DNA from: Actinobacteria bacterium HGW-Actinobacteria-1 | Lineage (GTDB): Bacteria > Actinomycetota > Coriobacteriia > Anaerosomatales > Anaerosomataceae | Direction of reading: 5' to 3' | Assembly (NCBI GenBank): GCA_002841355.1 | Contig: PHFB01000013.1 | Span: forward strand, 1-64,000 | Length of the DNA stretch: 64,000 nt | Part shown: positions 1-10,400 of the stretch, piece by piece | Numbering within the stretch: the stretch's first letter is position 1 | Layout of the letters: every line of letters begins with the position of its first letter | The notes under the pieces: model-generated | What the model was told of the DNA's origin: nothing | The model's database searches: none | What the model saw: the letters and a program-made list of their open reading frames with translations, nothing else | Program-made: the position numbers and the translations under genes

Positions 1-1
1 C

Positions 2-142
2 GACAAGGCTGCGGCCGTTGAGGCTGCCAACAAGGCGAGCAAGGCGCTCGACGTGGCTGCCAGCAAGGGCATCATCCACAAGAACCAGGCCGCCAACCGC
101 AAGTCTGGCGTGCTCAAGAAGGCCAGCTCGCTCGAGGGCTAG
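2..142 (+). CDS. rpsT: 30S ribosomal protein S20, C-terminal part
   Basis: The left edge cuts this gene. The 46 visible residues end in a segment typical of S20 ([13 protein letters not shown], then a basic tail KKASSLEG). S20 is a small Ala/Lys-rich three-helix protein that binds the 5' domain of 16S rRNA in the 30S subunit. The stop codon TAG at 140-142 overlaps the stop of the convergent holA gene. An rpsT/holA pair is a common arrangement in bacteria. The start lies outside the window, so promoter and length cannot be judged. Confidence 0.9.
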   Translation, partial: DKAAAVEAANKASKALDVAASKGIIHKNQAANRKSGVLKKASSLEG

Positions 143-1140
143 GCTCTTCCGGTGACGGAGTGACCGTTACGGTCGCACACGGACACCACCCAGCGTTCGA
201 ACACGAGCCGGGGATCTCCCTGGCTCGTTTTCATTTTGGCGTCCCCTTCCGCAGCTCCGCGAAGTGCGTCGATCAGTTCCTCGGCGCGGAAACGCTCGGC
301 CTGGCGCGCAAGGTTGCGATACTGCCAATCGGCGAGCTTCAGCGTACGCGCGCACTCACCGCTGCTCAGGCCGCGGTCGCGCAGCGACACTATGCCGATC
401 AGCGAACGAAGGTGTCGCAGGGACATCGCCTGGATTCCCGGTAGGCTTTCGCCACTGTCGATCAGATCACCGAGCAGCCCCAGGGCCGATGCTGCGTCAC
501 GCGCCCCGAGAGCATCGAGGAACTCGAAGATGGAGGTCGGCGCCGACTCCACGACGACCGCCTCGACGTCCGCGGCTTCAAGCTGCTGCTTCTCGCCAGC
601 GTAAGCGATGACCTTGTCGGCTTCGCTATCGAGCCTCCGAAGGTCCTTGCCGACCGCCCGCACGAGCGTCTCGGCGCCCTCCCGAGTGATGGTGCGCCCC
701 TTCGCGACGAAGAGCTTGGACACCCAGCTCGGGAGTTCGGACTTCTTCGGCGCTGCGTACTCGGACACGCCTCCAAGCGCATCGACCGCTCTGTAAATGC
801 GGGTGTTGCGAGCGATCGACGCCGCTGCGAGCACAAGGGTGGACACCGGCGAGGGGTTCTTGGCGTACTCGGCAAGCAGACCGAGTTCCTCGGCGGACAT
901 CTTGTCGGCGTCGCGGACCACGATGAGTCGTTTGGGCGCGATGAAGGGCAGCGTGTTGGCCGCCGCGATCACGTCGTCGGCCTTCGCGTTGTCGCCACTG
1001 AAGGTATCGAAGTCGAAGTCGGGGTCACCCTCCGCGGCGACCATGTCGCGCAGTCGGCGGAGGGCGCGCTCGAGCAACAGCTCCTCTTTGCCGAAGATCA
1101 AGTAGACCGGCAGAAGTGCTTCGAGGTTCGAAGCGGCCAT
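139..1140 (-). CDS. holA: DNA polymerase III subunit delta
   Basis: 333 aa, the usual length for HolA. The N-terminus ([19 protein letters not shown]) matches the AAA+-like domain I of the clamp-loader delta subunit, which opens the beta sliding clamp. The middle region ([15 protein letters not shown]) and the C-terminal helical collar ([23 protein letters not shown]) also fit. The ATG at 1140 has a GGAG ribosome site about 5 bases upstream. The gene lies downstream of comEC, and the comEC reading frame runs 116 bases into it. comEA-comEC-holA is a known order in Gram-positive bacteria and in relatives of this lineage. Confidence 0.93.
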   Translation of the reverse strand: MAASNLEALLPVYLIFGKEELLLERALRRLRDMVAAEGDPDFDFDTFSGDNAKADDVIAAANTLPFIAPKRLIVVRDADKMSAEELGLLAEYAKNPSPVSTLVLAAASIARNTRIYRAVDALGGVSEYAAPKKSELPSWVSKLFVAKGRTITREGAETLVRAVGKDLRRLDSEADKVIAYAGEKQQLEAADVEAVVVESAPTSIFEFLDALGARDAASALGLLGDLIDSGESLPGIQAMSLRHLRSLIGIVSLRDRGLSSGECARTLKLADWQYRNLARQAERFRAEELIDALRGAAEGDAKMKTSQGDPRLVFERWVVSVCDRNGHSVTGRA

Positions 1141-3595
1141 CGTGCTCCTTCGTGGGAATCAGCGGTTCCGGCAAGGGGCCGAACCGGGCGTGCTGGGTCG
1201 CGTCTATTGTCGCACAGGCTCGACGCGCTCCGACACGCTTCGCAGGCTCTACGCGGTAGCCGTTCGCTGTGACCTCAATACGTATGTCGCCACACTCGTC
1301 GGTGCGCCACACCCGCACGCCTGCTTGCTGCAACATCGCTATCGTCTCCGGTGACGGGTGTCCGAAGTCGTTCCCCACACCCACGCTCACGATCGCATCG
1401 CGAGGATGCCATTCTCGCAGCCCTTCCTCCGAAAGACCGTTCTTGCTCCCGTGATGCGGCACCTTGAGGACGTCTGCCTGCTCCAGCGTGCCGAGTTCCG
1501 CCATCCCGCTTTGTGCTGCCTCCTCGGCATCTCCCGTAAGAACGCACGAGAAGCCCTCGCACCGCACGGCGAGGACGATACTCGTGTCGTTGGTCTTGAG
1601 CGTCTCTGGGGGCTTCTCAGGAGGCCACAGCACCATGACCTCCGCGCGTCCCACGAACCAACGGTCTCCGGCATGCACGAGCGTCGTGTTGACCTTGCCC
1701 CGCGGCGTCAGCCGAGAGGTGGTGGCTCTCACCGCCGAGAACCCTTGCGAGCCCGCGGTCTGCGGCAGACCGACCCAGCCGACGCGCACGACTCCGCTCA
1801 GTCCGCCGAACCCGGCGATGTGGTCATCGTGGTCGTGCGTCAGTATGACCGAGTCGAGCGAGCGCACACCTGTCCGTGCGAGCGCCTGGCGCAGAACGCC
1901 GCCGCTAGCGCCGACGTCGACGAGCATCGCGTGCGAGCCGTCGCGTACCAGGATCGCATCGGCCTGCCCAACGTCCATCACGATGATCTCGCACCGGGAC
2001 GGTCCTCTCGGTCCGATCCCCGTGGCGAGACTCGCGACCAGAACCACAGCCAGGCACACCCGCGCAACAGCTGCCGAGCCAGGCCGGGGCCACCGCGCCC
2101 ATAACCACGCAGCAGTCGCCACGCCACCGATAGTTGCGAGCAGTCCAGGACTGCCGACACTCACGGCTGCTCCGGGAAGCGATGCCAGAAGCGACGCCGC
2201 ACGTGTGACGAACGAGAGAATCGCTCCCGCGACCCGGATGACCAGTGCCCCCGCGGCTGGCCATAGCCCGCCAAGCGCTGCACCGCCGAGTCCGGTGCAG
2301 ATCGCGATCTCGGCCGGTGGCACCACGACCAGATTCGCGATGGGGGCCGCAAGCGACAGCATCCCGAACGTCCCGACGACGATCGGGAGCGTGCATGCCT
2401 GCGCCACCAGCGTTGCGCCAAGAAGCGACGTCATCTTCGGCAGCCGGCCGCAAAACGCCGCTGCCACCCAGTCGATACCCAGGTCGCCGAAGAGTAGCAG
2501 GCCCGCAACCGCGATCACAGACAGCGTGAGGCCGACATCGAACACACACCATGGCGACACGACCGTGAGGGCGATGACAGCCACGCACAGCGCGGCCAGA
2601 CCGTCGCGCCGGATGCCCACACACTCCCCCATCGCACCGAAAATGAGCATCACCGCCGAGCGAACCGCCGAAAGCGCCATGCCCGTGAGCGCGGTGTACC
2701 CAGCCGCAACCGCCACCACTGCAGCCAGAAGCGTGCGCCTGGGCAATCGCAGCCGTACGCCAAGCGCGAGCACGACGCCGCACACCACCGCCAGGTGCGA
2801 ACCCGAAACCGCAACGACGTGCGAGAGGCCGAGCACGCGAAAATCCTCATCGACCGCACTCCCCGTGAGCGCCCGCCGATCCCCAAGCACCACGCCCCGA
2901 AGCAGCGCCCCAGGGTCGCCCTTTACGACACTGAGCCGCTCGACTGCGCCCGCACGCCACGCGAAGAGCCGTCCGAGAACGCCTACCGGCCACCCCACGT
3001 CGGTGACCGACCACGCATTCGCGGTCGCGTGCTCTCCTCCCCGGGCCGCACGCCTTCCGACGTCATCGTGCTCGCGCAGCTTGGGAATGGCCGAGAACCG
3101 CACGATTCTGCCGTACTCGGGCACCGGATCGTCGCCTGAGAGCCAGACCGACAACACGGCGCCACGATACGGCCCTTCCGCGATGCGTACCCGTATGCCC
3201 GGCCCGAACGCGCCTTCGCGAGGATCAGCCGTCACGACGCCCACCCACTCGCGAGCACCTGCGTCAGTGAGCCCTCGCGTGCGCGATCGCCATGAGGCGC
3301 CTTGCAGCACAGAGGCTGAAGCGCCAACCATCAGACCGATGAGCACCAGCACCAGCGCGGTGGCAAGTGAATCGAATCGTCCTTGCCGGCGACGCCGCAG
3401 CGCAACGAGCGCCGAGGTGCAGAACGCTGCGATCGCGCTCGCCGCCAACAACGGCACAATGGTCGCCCCCGTCGTGAGGCGCCAGCTGGCCTCCTCGCCC
3501 AGAACCGCCCCCGCCCATGTCGCAATCGCCAGCCACATCACGGGCGGCAGCGTGGGCCGCTCGCACCTTCCGGTGTCACCCGATTGCGACGCCAT
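1025..3595 (-). CDS. comEC: ComEC/Rec2-type DNA uptake channel protein
   Basis: 856 aa. The N-terminal third is hydrophobic with a DUF4131-like segment, then the multi-helix Competence domain (LSHVVAVSGSHLAVV is its signature), and the C-terminal third is a metallo-beta-lactamase-like domain with LTHDHDDHIAGF and VPHHGSKNGL as metal-ligand motifs. ComEC forms the inner-membrane channel through which single-stranded DNA enters in natural transformation. The gene follows comEA by 2 bases. The last ~60 residues are Arg/Pro-rich, lie beyond the normal end of the family and overlap holA by 116 bases, so they may be read-through or reflect a frameshift near 1205-1260. The rest of the call is firm. 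Confidence 0.92.
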   Translation of the reverse strand: MASQSGDTGRCERPTLPPVMWLAIATWAGAVLGEEASWRLTTGATIVPLLAASAIAAFCTSALVALRRRRQGRFDSLATALVLVLIGLMVGASASVLQGASWRSRTRGLTDAGAREWVGVVTADPREGAFGPGIRVRIAEGPYRGAVLSVWLSGDDPVPEYGRIVRFSAIPKLREHDDVGRRAARGGEHATANAWSVTDVGWPVGVLGRLFAWRAGAVERLSVVKGDPGALLRGVVLGDRRALTGSAVDEDFRVLGLSHVVAVSGSHLAVVCGVVLALGVRLRLPRRTLLAAVVAVAAGYTALTGMALSAVRSAVMLIFGAMGECVGIRRDGLAALCVAVIALTVVSPWCVFDVGLTLSVIAVAGLLLFGDLGIDWVAAAFCGRLPKMTSLLGATLVAQACTLPIVVGTFGMLSLAAPIANLVVVPPAEIAICTGLGGAALGGLWPAAGALVIRVAGAILSFVTRAASLLASLPGAAVSVGSPGLLATIGGVATAAWLWARWPRPGSAAVARVCLAVVLVASLATGIGPRGPSRCEIIVMDVGQADAILVRDGSHAMLVDVGASGGVLRQALARTGVRSLDSVILTHDHDDHIAGFGGLSGVVRVGWVGLPQTAGSQGFSAVRATTSRLTPRGKVNTTLVHAGDRWFVGRAEVMVLWPPEKPPETLKTNDTSIVLAVRCEGFSCVLTGDAEEAAQSGMAELGTLEQADVLKVPHHGSKNGLSEEGLREWHPRDAIVSVGVGNDFGHPSPETIAMLQQAGVRVWRTDECGDIRIEVTANGYRVEPAKRVGARRACATIDATQHARFGPLPEPLIPTKEHDGRFEPRSTSAGLLDLRQRGAVARARPPPTARHGRRGG

Positions 3596-3597
3596 GC

Positions 3598-4293
3598 TCA
3601 GCCCGCCGTGATCAGGTCTTTGAGCGCATCGAACTTCTTCTGACCGATGCCCGAGACCCGCATGAGGTCTTCGACCTTCTTGAACGGGCCGTTCGCTTCT
3701 CGGTCATCGACGATCTTCTGCGCCGTTGACGGACCAACCCCGGGCAGCGCATCGAGTTCGGCGGCAGTGGCCTTGTTGAGATCGACTTTCCCGCCAACCG
3801 ATGCGCTCGCTCCGCCGGTCCCGGCCGCGGGTGAGCCCGCTCCACTCGAGCCCCCAGACTCGTACTCCTCCTGCGTGAGCATCCGCACCTGCTCGCCATC
3901 CGCCAGCACGCGCGCGAGGTTTATGCCTTCCTCCGCGGCGTTGCCGGTCACACCTCCTGCAGCTGCGATGGCGTCACTCACCCGGCTGCCCTGCGGCAGT
4001 GAGTACACGCCGGGCGTCCGAACTGCCCCCACGACATGCACGGTGATGCTCGTCTCGGCGGCGCCCTGCGACCCGGATTCGCTCGCCACCCCCACGACCG
4101 GCTCTTCCACGGCTCCTTCGGCTGGGCCCGTCGCGACCTCCACACCGCCGGGAGACGGCCAGAACCGCCACGCCGCCAAAGCGACGATCGCTACGGCAGC
4201 GGCGCACAGCACCAGTATCGCCCGGTCGCTCAAACCGGAGAGTCCCGCTCTTGCCAACAGCTCACGCACACGATCCGGAACCTGAAACGGCAC
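3598..4293 (-). CDS. comEA: ComEA-type DNA-binding competence protein
   Basis: 231 aa with an N-terminal cytoplasmic stretch and one membrane helix (residues ~22-42). A SLBB domain follows (ITVHVVGAVRTPGVYSLPQG), then a Gly/Ser linker and a C-terminal double helix-hairpin-helix (VDLNKATAAELDALPGVGP, then VSGIGQKKFDALK). ComEA binds double-stranded DNA outside the membrane and hands it to ComEC, the next gene. The start is a GTG at 4293. Its GGAGGAAGGGGGG ribosome site lies within a predicted hairpin (see the element at 4294-4329). Type IV pilus-type machinery for uptake could include the PilT-like ATPase near 55 kb. Confidence 0.92.
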   Translation of the reverse strand: MPFQVPDRVRELLARAGLSGLSDRAILVLCAAAVAIVALAAWRFWPSPGGVEVATGPAEGAVEEPVVGVASESGSQGAAETSITVHVVGAVRTPGVYSLPQGSRVSDAIAAAGGVTGNAAEEGINLARVLADGEQVRMLTQEEYESGGSSGAGSPAAGTGGASASVGGKVDLNKATAAELDALPGVGPSTAQKIVDDREANGPFKKVEDLMRVSGIGQKKFDALKDLITAG

Positions 4294-4329
4294 GGACGCC
4301 CCCCTTCCTCCGGGACTGAGGGGGCGTCC
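4294..4329 (-). promoter_or_regulatory. Hairpin enclosing the comEA ribosome binding site
   Basis: Ten-base inverted repeat: 4320-4329 (GGACGCCCCC on the minus strand) pairs with 4294-4303 (GGGGGCGTCC). The 16-base loop holds GGAGGAA, and the 3' arm ends directly at the GTG start of comEA. In mRNA this would hide the start region, so it may limit comEA translation. It could also act as a weak terminator for the upstream membrane-protein gene, but there is no U-tract. Confidence 0.45.
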
Positions 4330-4348
4330 GCACGATCACACTCTACGC

Positions 4349-4365
4349 GGCGGGCCTGACCCGCC
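4349..4365 (-). terminator. Possible short terminator after the Cys-rich membrane protein gene
   Basis: GGCGGG (4349-4354) and CCCGCC (4360-4365) form a 6-bp GC stem with a 5-base loop just downstream of the stop at 4378. There is no U-tract, so termination is uncertain. Confidence 0.3.
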
Positions 4366-4377
4366 GGTTACCTGTTC

Positions 4378-4842
4378 CTAACCGGGACCTTGCTTCCACT
4401 CGCGGTACGCCGGGTTCCCGTTCGCAGGGCAATCGTTTCCGCAATGCGCGCACGAGTTCTTCCAGTACGCGTATCCGGCGATTGAGATGTAGAGGAGCCA
4501 TACCACGGCGGCGATCCAGCTGAACATCCACGCACCGACAACCCCGATTGCTACCGAGAGCAGCAGCGGGATGCCCGCAACAAGCGAACGGATGTCCGAG
4601 AACTCCCTGTCGCGTTCGCCCACCATGCGCACCGCGCTCGAGCGCACGAAGAATTCGGAGCTGCGCACGTTGAACGGGCAGCACAGGTTCGAGCACCGGC
4701 TGCACGCGTACCACCAGTGAAACGACACCGCATTCCCAAGCGCCGCAAGGTAGAGCGCAAAGAGCCACGCGTTGCCGAGGTACGCAAGCACGGCAAGCGC
4801 CAGCACCCCTATGACGAGAGCCCACGCCGTCAGACGACGCAC
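4378..4842 (-). CDS. Small membrane protein with two CxxCxxxC cysteine clusters
   Basis: 154 aa, family not recognised. Membrane helices are apparent at ~5-35 and ~85-125. Two cysteine clusters follow helices: ACSRCSNLCCP near residue 47 and SCAHCGNDCP near 134. Both carry the CxxCxxxC spacing followed by Pro, so they could bind Zn or an FeS cluster or form disulfides. Between them lies a basic amphipathic stretch. The gene starts 8 bases after the leuS stop, so it is probably cotranscribed with leuS, but no functional link is apparent. No signal peptide or catalytic motif was recognised. Confidence 0.65.
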   Translation of the reverse strand: MRRLTAWALVIGVLALAVLAYLGNAWLFALYLAALGNAVSFHWWYACSRCSNLCCPFNVRSSEFFVRSSAVRMVGERDREFSDIRSLVAGIPLLLSVAIGVVGAWMFSWIAAVVWLLYISIAGYAYWKNSCAHCGNDCPANGNPAYREWKQGPG

Positions 4843-4850
4843 CGCGTGGC

Positions 4851-7385
4851 CTACCCGACCACGATGCTGACGAGCTTGCCCGGCACGACAACGACCTTGC
4901 GGACCGTCTTGCCCTCGACATGCTCGGCAACCTGCTCGAGCGCGGCGTCACGCACCACGTCCTCGGTCGCATCGGCCGCGACCGTGAGACGCCCGCGAAC
5001 CTTGCCGTTCACCTGCACGGCGTACTCGATCTCATCGGAGACCGCCGCCGAGGGATCCCACGCCGGCCACGACTGCAGGTGTACCGACTCGGCCTGACCG
5101 AACACCTCGCGCCAGAGCTCCTCGGCCATATGCGGGACGTACGGCGAGAGCAAGAGCGTGAGCGTCTCGGCCACATCGCGCTCGAGAACGAGATCGCGCT
5201 GGCCAGCAGGCACCTCTCGGCGGTAGTCATACGCGGTGTTCAAGAGCTCCATCATCGCCGAGAGCGCGGTGTTGAACTGGAAGCGCTCGATATCGTCCGA
5301 GACCTTCCCGACGACCCGGTGACGCTCGCGGCGCAGCAGCTTGCCCGCCGCATCGCTTGCGGGAACGCCAGACGCACCGGACGCGGTCTCCTCGGCAACC
5401 TCGGTGATGTAGCGCCACGCCCTGCCGAGGAACCGCCACATGCCGTCGAGGCCCTCATTGCTCCACTCGAGGTCCTTGTCCGGCGGCGCCATGAACAGGA
5501 TGTACGCGCGCAGTGTGTCGGCGCCGTACTTCGCGATGATCTCCTCGGGCGCGACGACGTTGCCGCGCGACTTACTCATCGTGGCACCGTCGAGCTTCAC
5601 CATGCCCTGCGTGAGCAGATTCGTGAACGGCTCGGCGAAGCTCACGAGGCCCATGTCGCGATAGACCTTCGTGAAGAAGCGCGAGTAGAGCAGGTGCAGG
5701 ATCGCGTGCTCGATGCCGCCGATGTACTGGTCGACCGGCATCCAGTAGTCGGTCTTCGCCGGATCCCAGATCGCGTCGTCATTGCGCGCGTCGCAGTAGC
5801 GCAGGTAGTACCAGCTCGAGCAGGTGAACGTGTCCATCGTGTCGGTCTCACGCCGGGCGGCGCCGCCGCATTTCGGGCACGTAGTCTCGTAGAACTCGGG
5901 GTGGTCAGCCAGCGTCTCGCCCTTGGTGACGTCGACGTCCATGGGAAGCATGACCGGCAGGTCAGCCTCGGGGACGGGCACGAGCCCGCACGACGGGCAG
6001 TGGATCGCCGGGATCGGGTTGCCCCAGTAGCGCTGCCGGCTGATGAGCCAGTCGCGCAGGCGGAAGTTGATGCTGAAGCGGCCCTGGCCGCGCTCGGCAA
6101 GCCACTCGGTGACGGCCTTCATGCCCTCGCTCGCCTTGCCGCCGCGCATGCCGGTGAACGCGCCCGACTGCACCATCACGCCGGGGCCCGCGTAGGCGAC
6201 CTCCCACGGCACGTCAGCCTGGAGGCGCTCCTTCACGCCGGCAAGCTCGTTCAGCAGCTCCGTGTCGTCATCGGCAACAACGACCGGCGGAATCGCCAAG
6301 CCATACTTGCGCGCGAAGTCGAAGTCGCGCTGGTCGCCGCTCGGCACAGCCATGACCGCGCCGGTGCCGTACTCCATGAGCACGTAGTCGCTGACCCAGA
6401 CCGGCACCTTCTCGCCGTTGACCGGGTTCATCACATAGCGACCGGTGAACGCGCCGCGCTTCTCCTTGTCGGCCGAGGAACGGTCGATCGCAGATTCCTT
6501 CGCAGCAGCGGTGACAACATCCATCACGGCCGCTTCGTACTCTGTGCCCGAGACGAACTCCTTCACGAGCGGGTGCTCGGGCGCGAGCAGGAAGAAGCTG
6601 CAGCCGAAGAGCGTGTCGGGACGCGTTGTGAACACGGTGATAGTGGTCTCGGTCGGCTCGCCGGCGACGTCGCAGAGCGTGAAGTCGACCTCAGCGCCTT
6701 CGCTGCGACCGATCCAGTTCGCCTGCATCGCCTTCACGCGCTCGGGCCAGCCGGGCAGCTCGTCGAGATCGTCGAGGAGCTCCTGGGCGTACTCGGTGAT
6801 CTTGAGGAAGTACTGCTCCAGCTCGCGCTTCTCAACGATGCTCTTGCAGCGCCAGCACGTGCCGTCGGCGAGCACCTGCTCGTTGGCGAGGACAGTCTTG
6901 CAGCCCGGGCACCAGTTCACCGGCGAGCTCTTGCGCTCCACCAGGCCACGCTCCCAGAACTTCAGGAACGTCCACTGTCCCCAGCGGTAGTACTCCGGAT
7001 CGCACGTGCGGACCGTACGGTCCCAGTCGTAGCTGAAGCCCATGCGCCGGAAGCTCGCCGCCTGCTTCTCGATGTTCGCATACGTCCACTTGGCTGGATG
7101 CGAGTTGCTCTTGATCGCAGCGTTCTCGGCGGGAAGGCCGAACGCGTCCCAGCCGATCGGGTGCAGAACGCTCATGCCGCGCATCGTGAAGTACCGCGCG
7201 ACGACGTCACCGATGGAGTAGTTGCGCACGTGTCCCATGTGGATGTCGCCGGAAGGGTACGGGAACATCTCCAGCACGTATTTCTTGGGCTTGGAGGCGT
7301 CCTCGGTTACCGAGTAGAGCCCTGCGGCGTCCCACTCGGCCTGCCACTTCTCTTCGATGGAATGCGGGTCATACGAACGTGACAC
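4851..7385 (-). CDS. leuS: Leucyl-tRNA synthetase
   Basis: 844 aa, full length for bacterial LeuRS. The HIGH-type motif is in PYPSGDIHMGHVRNY near residue 42 and KMSKS is TMSKSRGN near residue 603. A zinc-type cysteine module (WCPGCKTVLANEQV...CWRC) and the CP1 editing insertion lie between them, and the anticodon-binding and C-terminal domains are present (EEIEYAVQVNGKVRGRLTV). It charges tRNA-Leu in the cytosol. The start is a GTG at 7385 with GGAGG at 7391-7395. The 107-base region upstream is too short for a T-box leader and none was seen. Confidence 0.97.
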   Translation of the reverse strand: MSRSYDPHSIEEKWQAEWDAAGLYSVTEDASKPKKYVLEMFPYPSGDIHMGHVRNYSIGDVVARYFTMRGMSVLHPIGWDAFGLPAENAAIKSNSHPAKWTYANIEKQAASFRRMGFSYDWDRTVRTCDPEYYRWGQWTFLKFWERGLVERKSSPVNWCPGCKTVLANEQVLADGTCWRCKSIVEKRELEQYFLKITEYAQELLDDLDELPGWPERVKAMQANWIGRSEGAEVDFTLCDVAGEPTETTITVFTTRPDTLFGCSFFLLAPEHPLVKEFVSGTEYEAAVMDVVTAAAKESAIDRSSADKEKRGAFTGRYVMNPVNGEKVPVWVSDYVLMEYGTGAVMAVPSGDQRDFDFARKYGLAIPPVVVADDDTELLNELAGVKERLQADVPWEVAYAGPGVMVQSGAFTGMRGGKASEGMKAVTEWLAERGQGRFSINFRLRDWLISRQRYWGNPIPAIHCPSCGLVPVPEADLPVMLPMDVDVTKGETLADHPEFYETTCPKCGGAARRETDTMDTFTCSSWYYLRYCDARNDDAIWDPAKTDYWMPVDQYIGGIEHAILHLLYSRFFTKVYRDMGLVSFAEPFTNLLTQGMVKLDGATMSKSRGNVVAPEEIIAKYGADTLRAYILFMAPPDKDLEWSNEGLDGMWRFLGRAWRYITEVAEETASGASGVPASDAAGKLLRRERHRVVGKVSDDIERFQFNTALSAMMELLNTAYDYRREVPAGQRDLVLERDVAETLTLLLSPYVPHMAEELWREVFGQAESVHLQSWPAWDPSAAVSDEIEYAVQVNGKVRGRLTVAADATEDVVRDAALEQVAEHVEGKTVRKVVVVPGKLVSIVVG

Positions 7386-7492
7386 GAGAACCTCCGTGAC
7401 GATTCGGCTTCAGACAGGTCTACAGGATAGCCGACACAAGATGGTCATGCGAACGCGTGATGCCTCGCACCCGAGCGAAACCAGCCGTCAGC

Positions 7493-10400
7493 CTAGTGAC
7501 AGGCACAGCCCGCTTCAGCGGCAGCGTGCGCGTAGGTCGCAGTGTGACCCTTGTGGCACAGCAGACAGTTGTCGGCGTCCGAGATGTCGTGCGCGGAGTC
7601 GTGACCGCCTGGTTCGTACTTCTGCACGTAGTGGCACCAGCAGCCGCCGTACCCGTCATCGTGCCACTCGTATGCAGTGCCCTGGTGGCACGTCTTACAC
7701 AGATTCGACATCGTCGTGCCTGTCGTGATCGTGGGCACGCTCTGGCCGTTCACGACGCTCGGGAAGTGGTTGATGCTTCCGCTCCCGTGCGTGTCGTGGC
7801 ACGTCGAACACGGAATCGCACTCTGTCCGCGCGAATACGGAGCTTTGAGACCAGCGCTGCCGAATCCGGCACCCGCCTTCGCGCCGTGGACATCACCCGT
7901 GGAGAGGTTCCATGTAGCACCGATGTTCCCGATACCCGCCGGGAAGACGACGCCTGCAGGTGCTGCCCCGTCATGGCACCGCAGGCAGAACTCCTGCGAA
8001 AGCGACCCGACACCTTTCGAGACCGTGGCGTCAGACGCGATCTGGACGCGCGTGACCTGTACCCACGTGCCGGTCAGCGGGTTCCAGAGCGACACGGATG
8101 TCGGATAGCCGGGCGTCGGCTCGCCGTGTCCATTCCACGAGAAGGTGATGCTCTTGATTTCCGAGACCGCAATCGCGCCCAGGTCGAATCTCATGACCTG
8201 CCAGTTCCAGCGCGTGTCGCCGGTCGCCAGATTCGTCCGCCAGTAGCTTCCGTCGTCAGCGGTGAGGCTGGCGATCGAACTCGCGCTGACGGGGGCTCCC
8301 GGCGCTGAAGGCGTGGGCTTGGCCGTCTCGGCCGATTCGCTCTCCCATCCCGCCGCGACCGACACCGTCGTCTCGGTCCCGTCGTTCCGAACGACCTTCG
8401 CGTAGAATTGATCGCTGTCGACCGAGAACGTGTCTTCCAACAACGGCGCCCATGCGTCGGCGTGGTATTCGCCGAACGCCACGCGCGTCGGGCTCCCGGT
8501 ATCCTTCGGCTGCGTGTGGTAGGTCGCGAACGTCGCGGCGCGAGCCGACTCGGCGCTCGATGCGCTTGCAACGAAGGAGATGCTCTCCTTCGTGCGCGTG
8601 TTCCACTCGGCCTGGTACGCCACGTGCTCCGCGTCATCGGGATAGTGCTCGCTGGCGGGATACGGATAGTTGCTCATGGCCGAGAACGGCAACGGGGCAA
8701 CCGTCCTGGGAACGTCGGTGTTGAGGTCCTTGTAGTAGCCATCCGCGAACACGACGTAGGCCCTCGCGGTGCCCGCCGCAGGCTCCTCTGGAACGTCGAA
8801 CCGCAAGACGATCTCATCGCCGCCACCGTAGATCACGAACTTGTCATCCGTGGTGTCAAGCAGTGGACCGACCTCGCCATAGCGGGTGTAGTCGCCGGGG
8901 AAGTAGCCGGCGAACCCGTTCGCCGCGCCGTACACATACTCGTAGATGTCGGTCTCTGATGACTTCGCATCGCTCCCGTGCTGGCGCAGCTCTGCCGAGG
9001 CACGCGTGACCTCCGTGACGTTCAACGGCTCGTCGGCCGTCGTGTCCAGCTTCACCGAATCGACGTACGTCTTGAGCAGGAACGTCAGGCGCACACGATA
9101 ATCGTCGGTGAGGAACTTGCCCGTGAGATCGAGCATGTACGGTCGGGCGAACTCGGCAGGCTTCGGCCACTCCCCTGGCAGCGCGACCCAGTTGCCATTG
9201 CCATCGAGCACTTCGACCTTCTGTCGAACGCCAGCGGTGCCGAGAATCTTGCCGTCATCGGTCTTGGGGAATCGCGACATTCCCTGGAAGACGAGCTTGA
9301 TCGCCTCGGCATCAGACAGATCACCAAGGTCGAGCTCGATCGACTCGTACCCCGGCAACTCCTGGTCGGGTGAGAGCGTCGCGTACACGCCGTCGTTCTC
9401 AGCGATCGCCGCGAGCACGTCCTCGCCGGTCTTCACCCGGGTAGCTGAGACAGGCTGCTGCAGGGTCGAACTCACTGTATGGATAACGTCATCGATCGGC
9501 TGATAGGTGCCCCCTTGCGGGATCTTCTCGGCCACGACCGTCCGGCCTTCGGGCACGTCCACCGCGAAGAGCTTGAACGTATCGAGGTAATCGGTCTCGA
9601 ACCGCTCCTCGACAAGCCTCAACTCGAAGGCACCATCGAGCACGGCGGGCGTGTTGTGCAAGACGTAGTAGTCATTCGGGTTCGGCTTCTGGTACGTGCC
9701 GTTCGCGCGTTGGCTGGCAAGCTTGCTCGTCGTGTAGAGGTCGGCTTCGTAGTCGAAGTCGGTGCCGTTCCATGTGAACAGGAACGGGCACGATCCGCTG
9801 TCGATGTACGGTGCACTCGTCACCTCGAAGCTATCAAGCGCCGACCACGCCGAGACCGCCTGCTGGTCGACTGCGTCACGAGCACGCACTCTCGCGGTGT
9901 AGCTCCCGTCGTAGAAGTACGGAGCGTACGCCGGCGTGTCGAGCCACCCCGACAGCGCGGATGTCGACGCCCAGAACTGATACTGAACGGCGTGGCCATC
10001 GGAACATGTGACCGTAGTGCTCGAGAGCCCCACCGGAATGGGACCGACGCCAGGACCCGTCACAGTCGTCAGGTCCGACATCACGGGCACGGGCGGCGGA
10101 TCGGTCACTTTGTACGTGCGGTCCTCGGAGAACCCGGTGTTGCCGAGTGCATCCGTGCTCCGCACGCGGTAGTGGTAGAGCGTCCCGGTGGTGAGCGAGC
10201 TCATCTGCACGGAGTGCGACGTTACAAGGTTGTTGTTGCCGAAAGGCGTGCCGGAGCTCGCATTGCCCAGCTCGTACGCCAGCGTGGTGCCCCAGTCGAT
10301 CCATGACGTGGACGCATCATTCAGCGTCTGCCACGTCACTGTCGGTGATGACTGGCTTGCGACGTCGGCAGTCAGCGTGAGGCCGGTGATGCTCGGCGCC

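Noticed and set aside
1464-3611. 715-aa plus-strand frame
   Set aside because: Antisense to comEC; Ser/Pro/Arg-rich composition typical of shadow frames in high-GC DNA, no motif.
4920-7382. 820-aa plus-strand frame
   Set aside because: Antisense to leuS, Arg/His/Leu-rich, no family resemblance.
7386-7492. T-box leader for leuS
   Set aside because: Only 107 bases and no specifier or antiterminator pattern seen.
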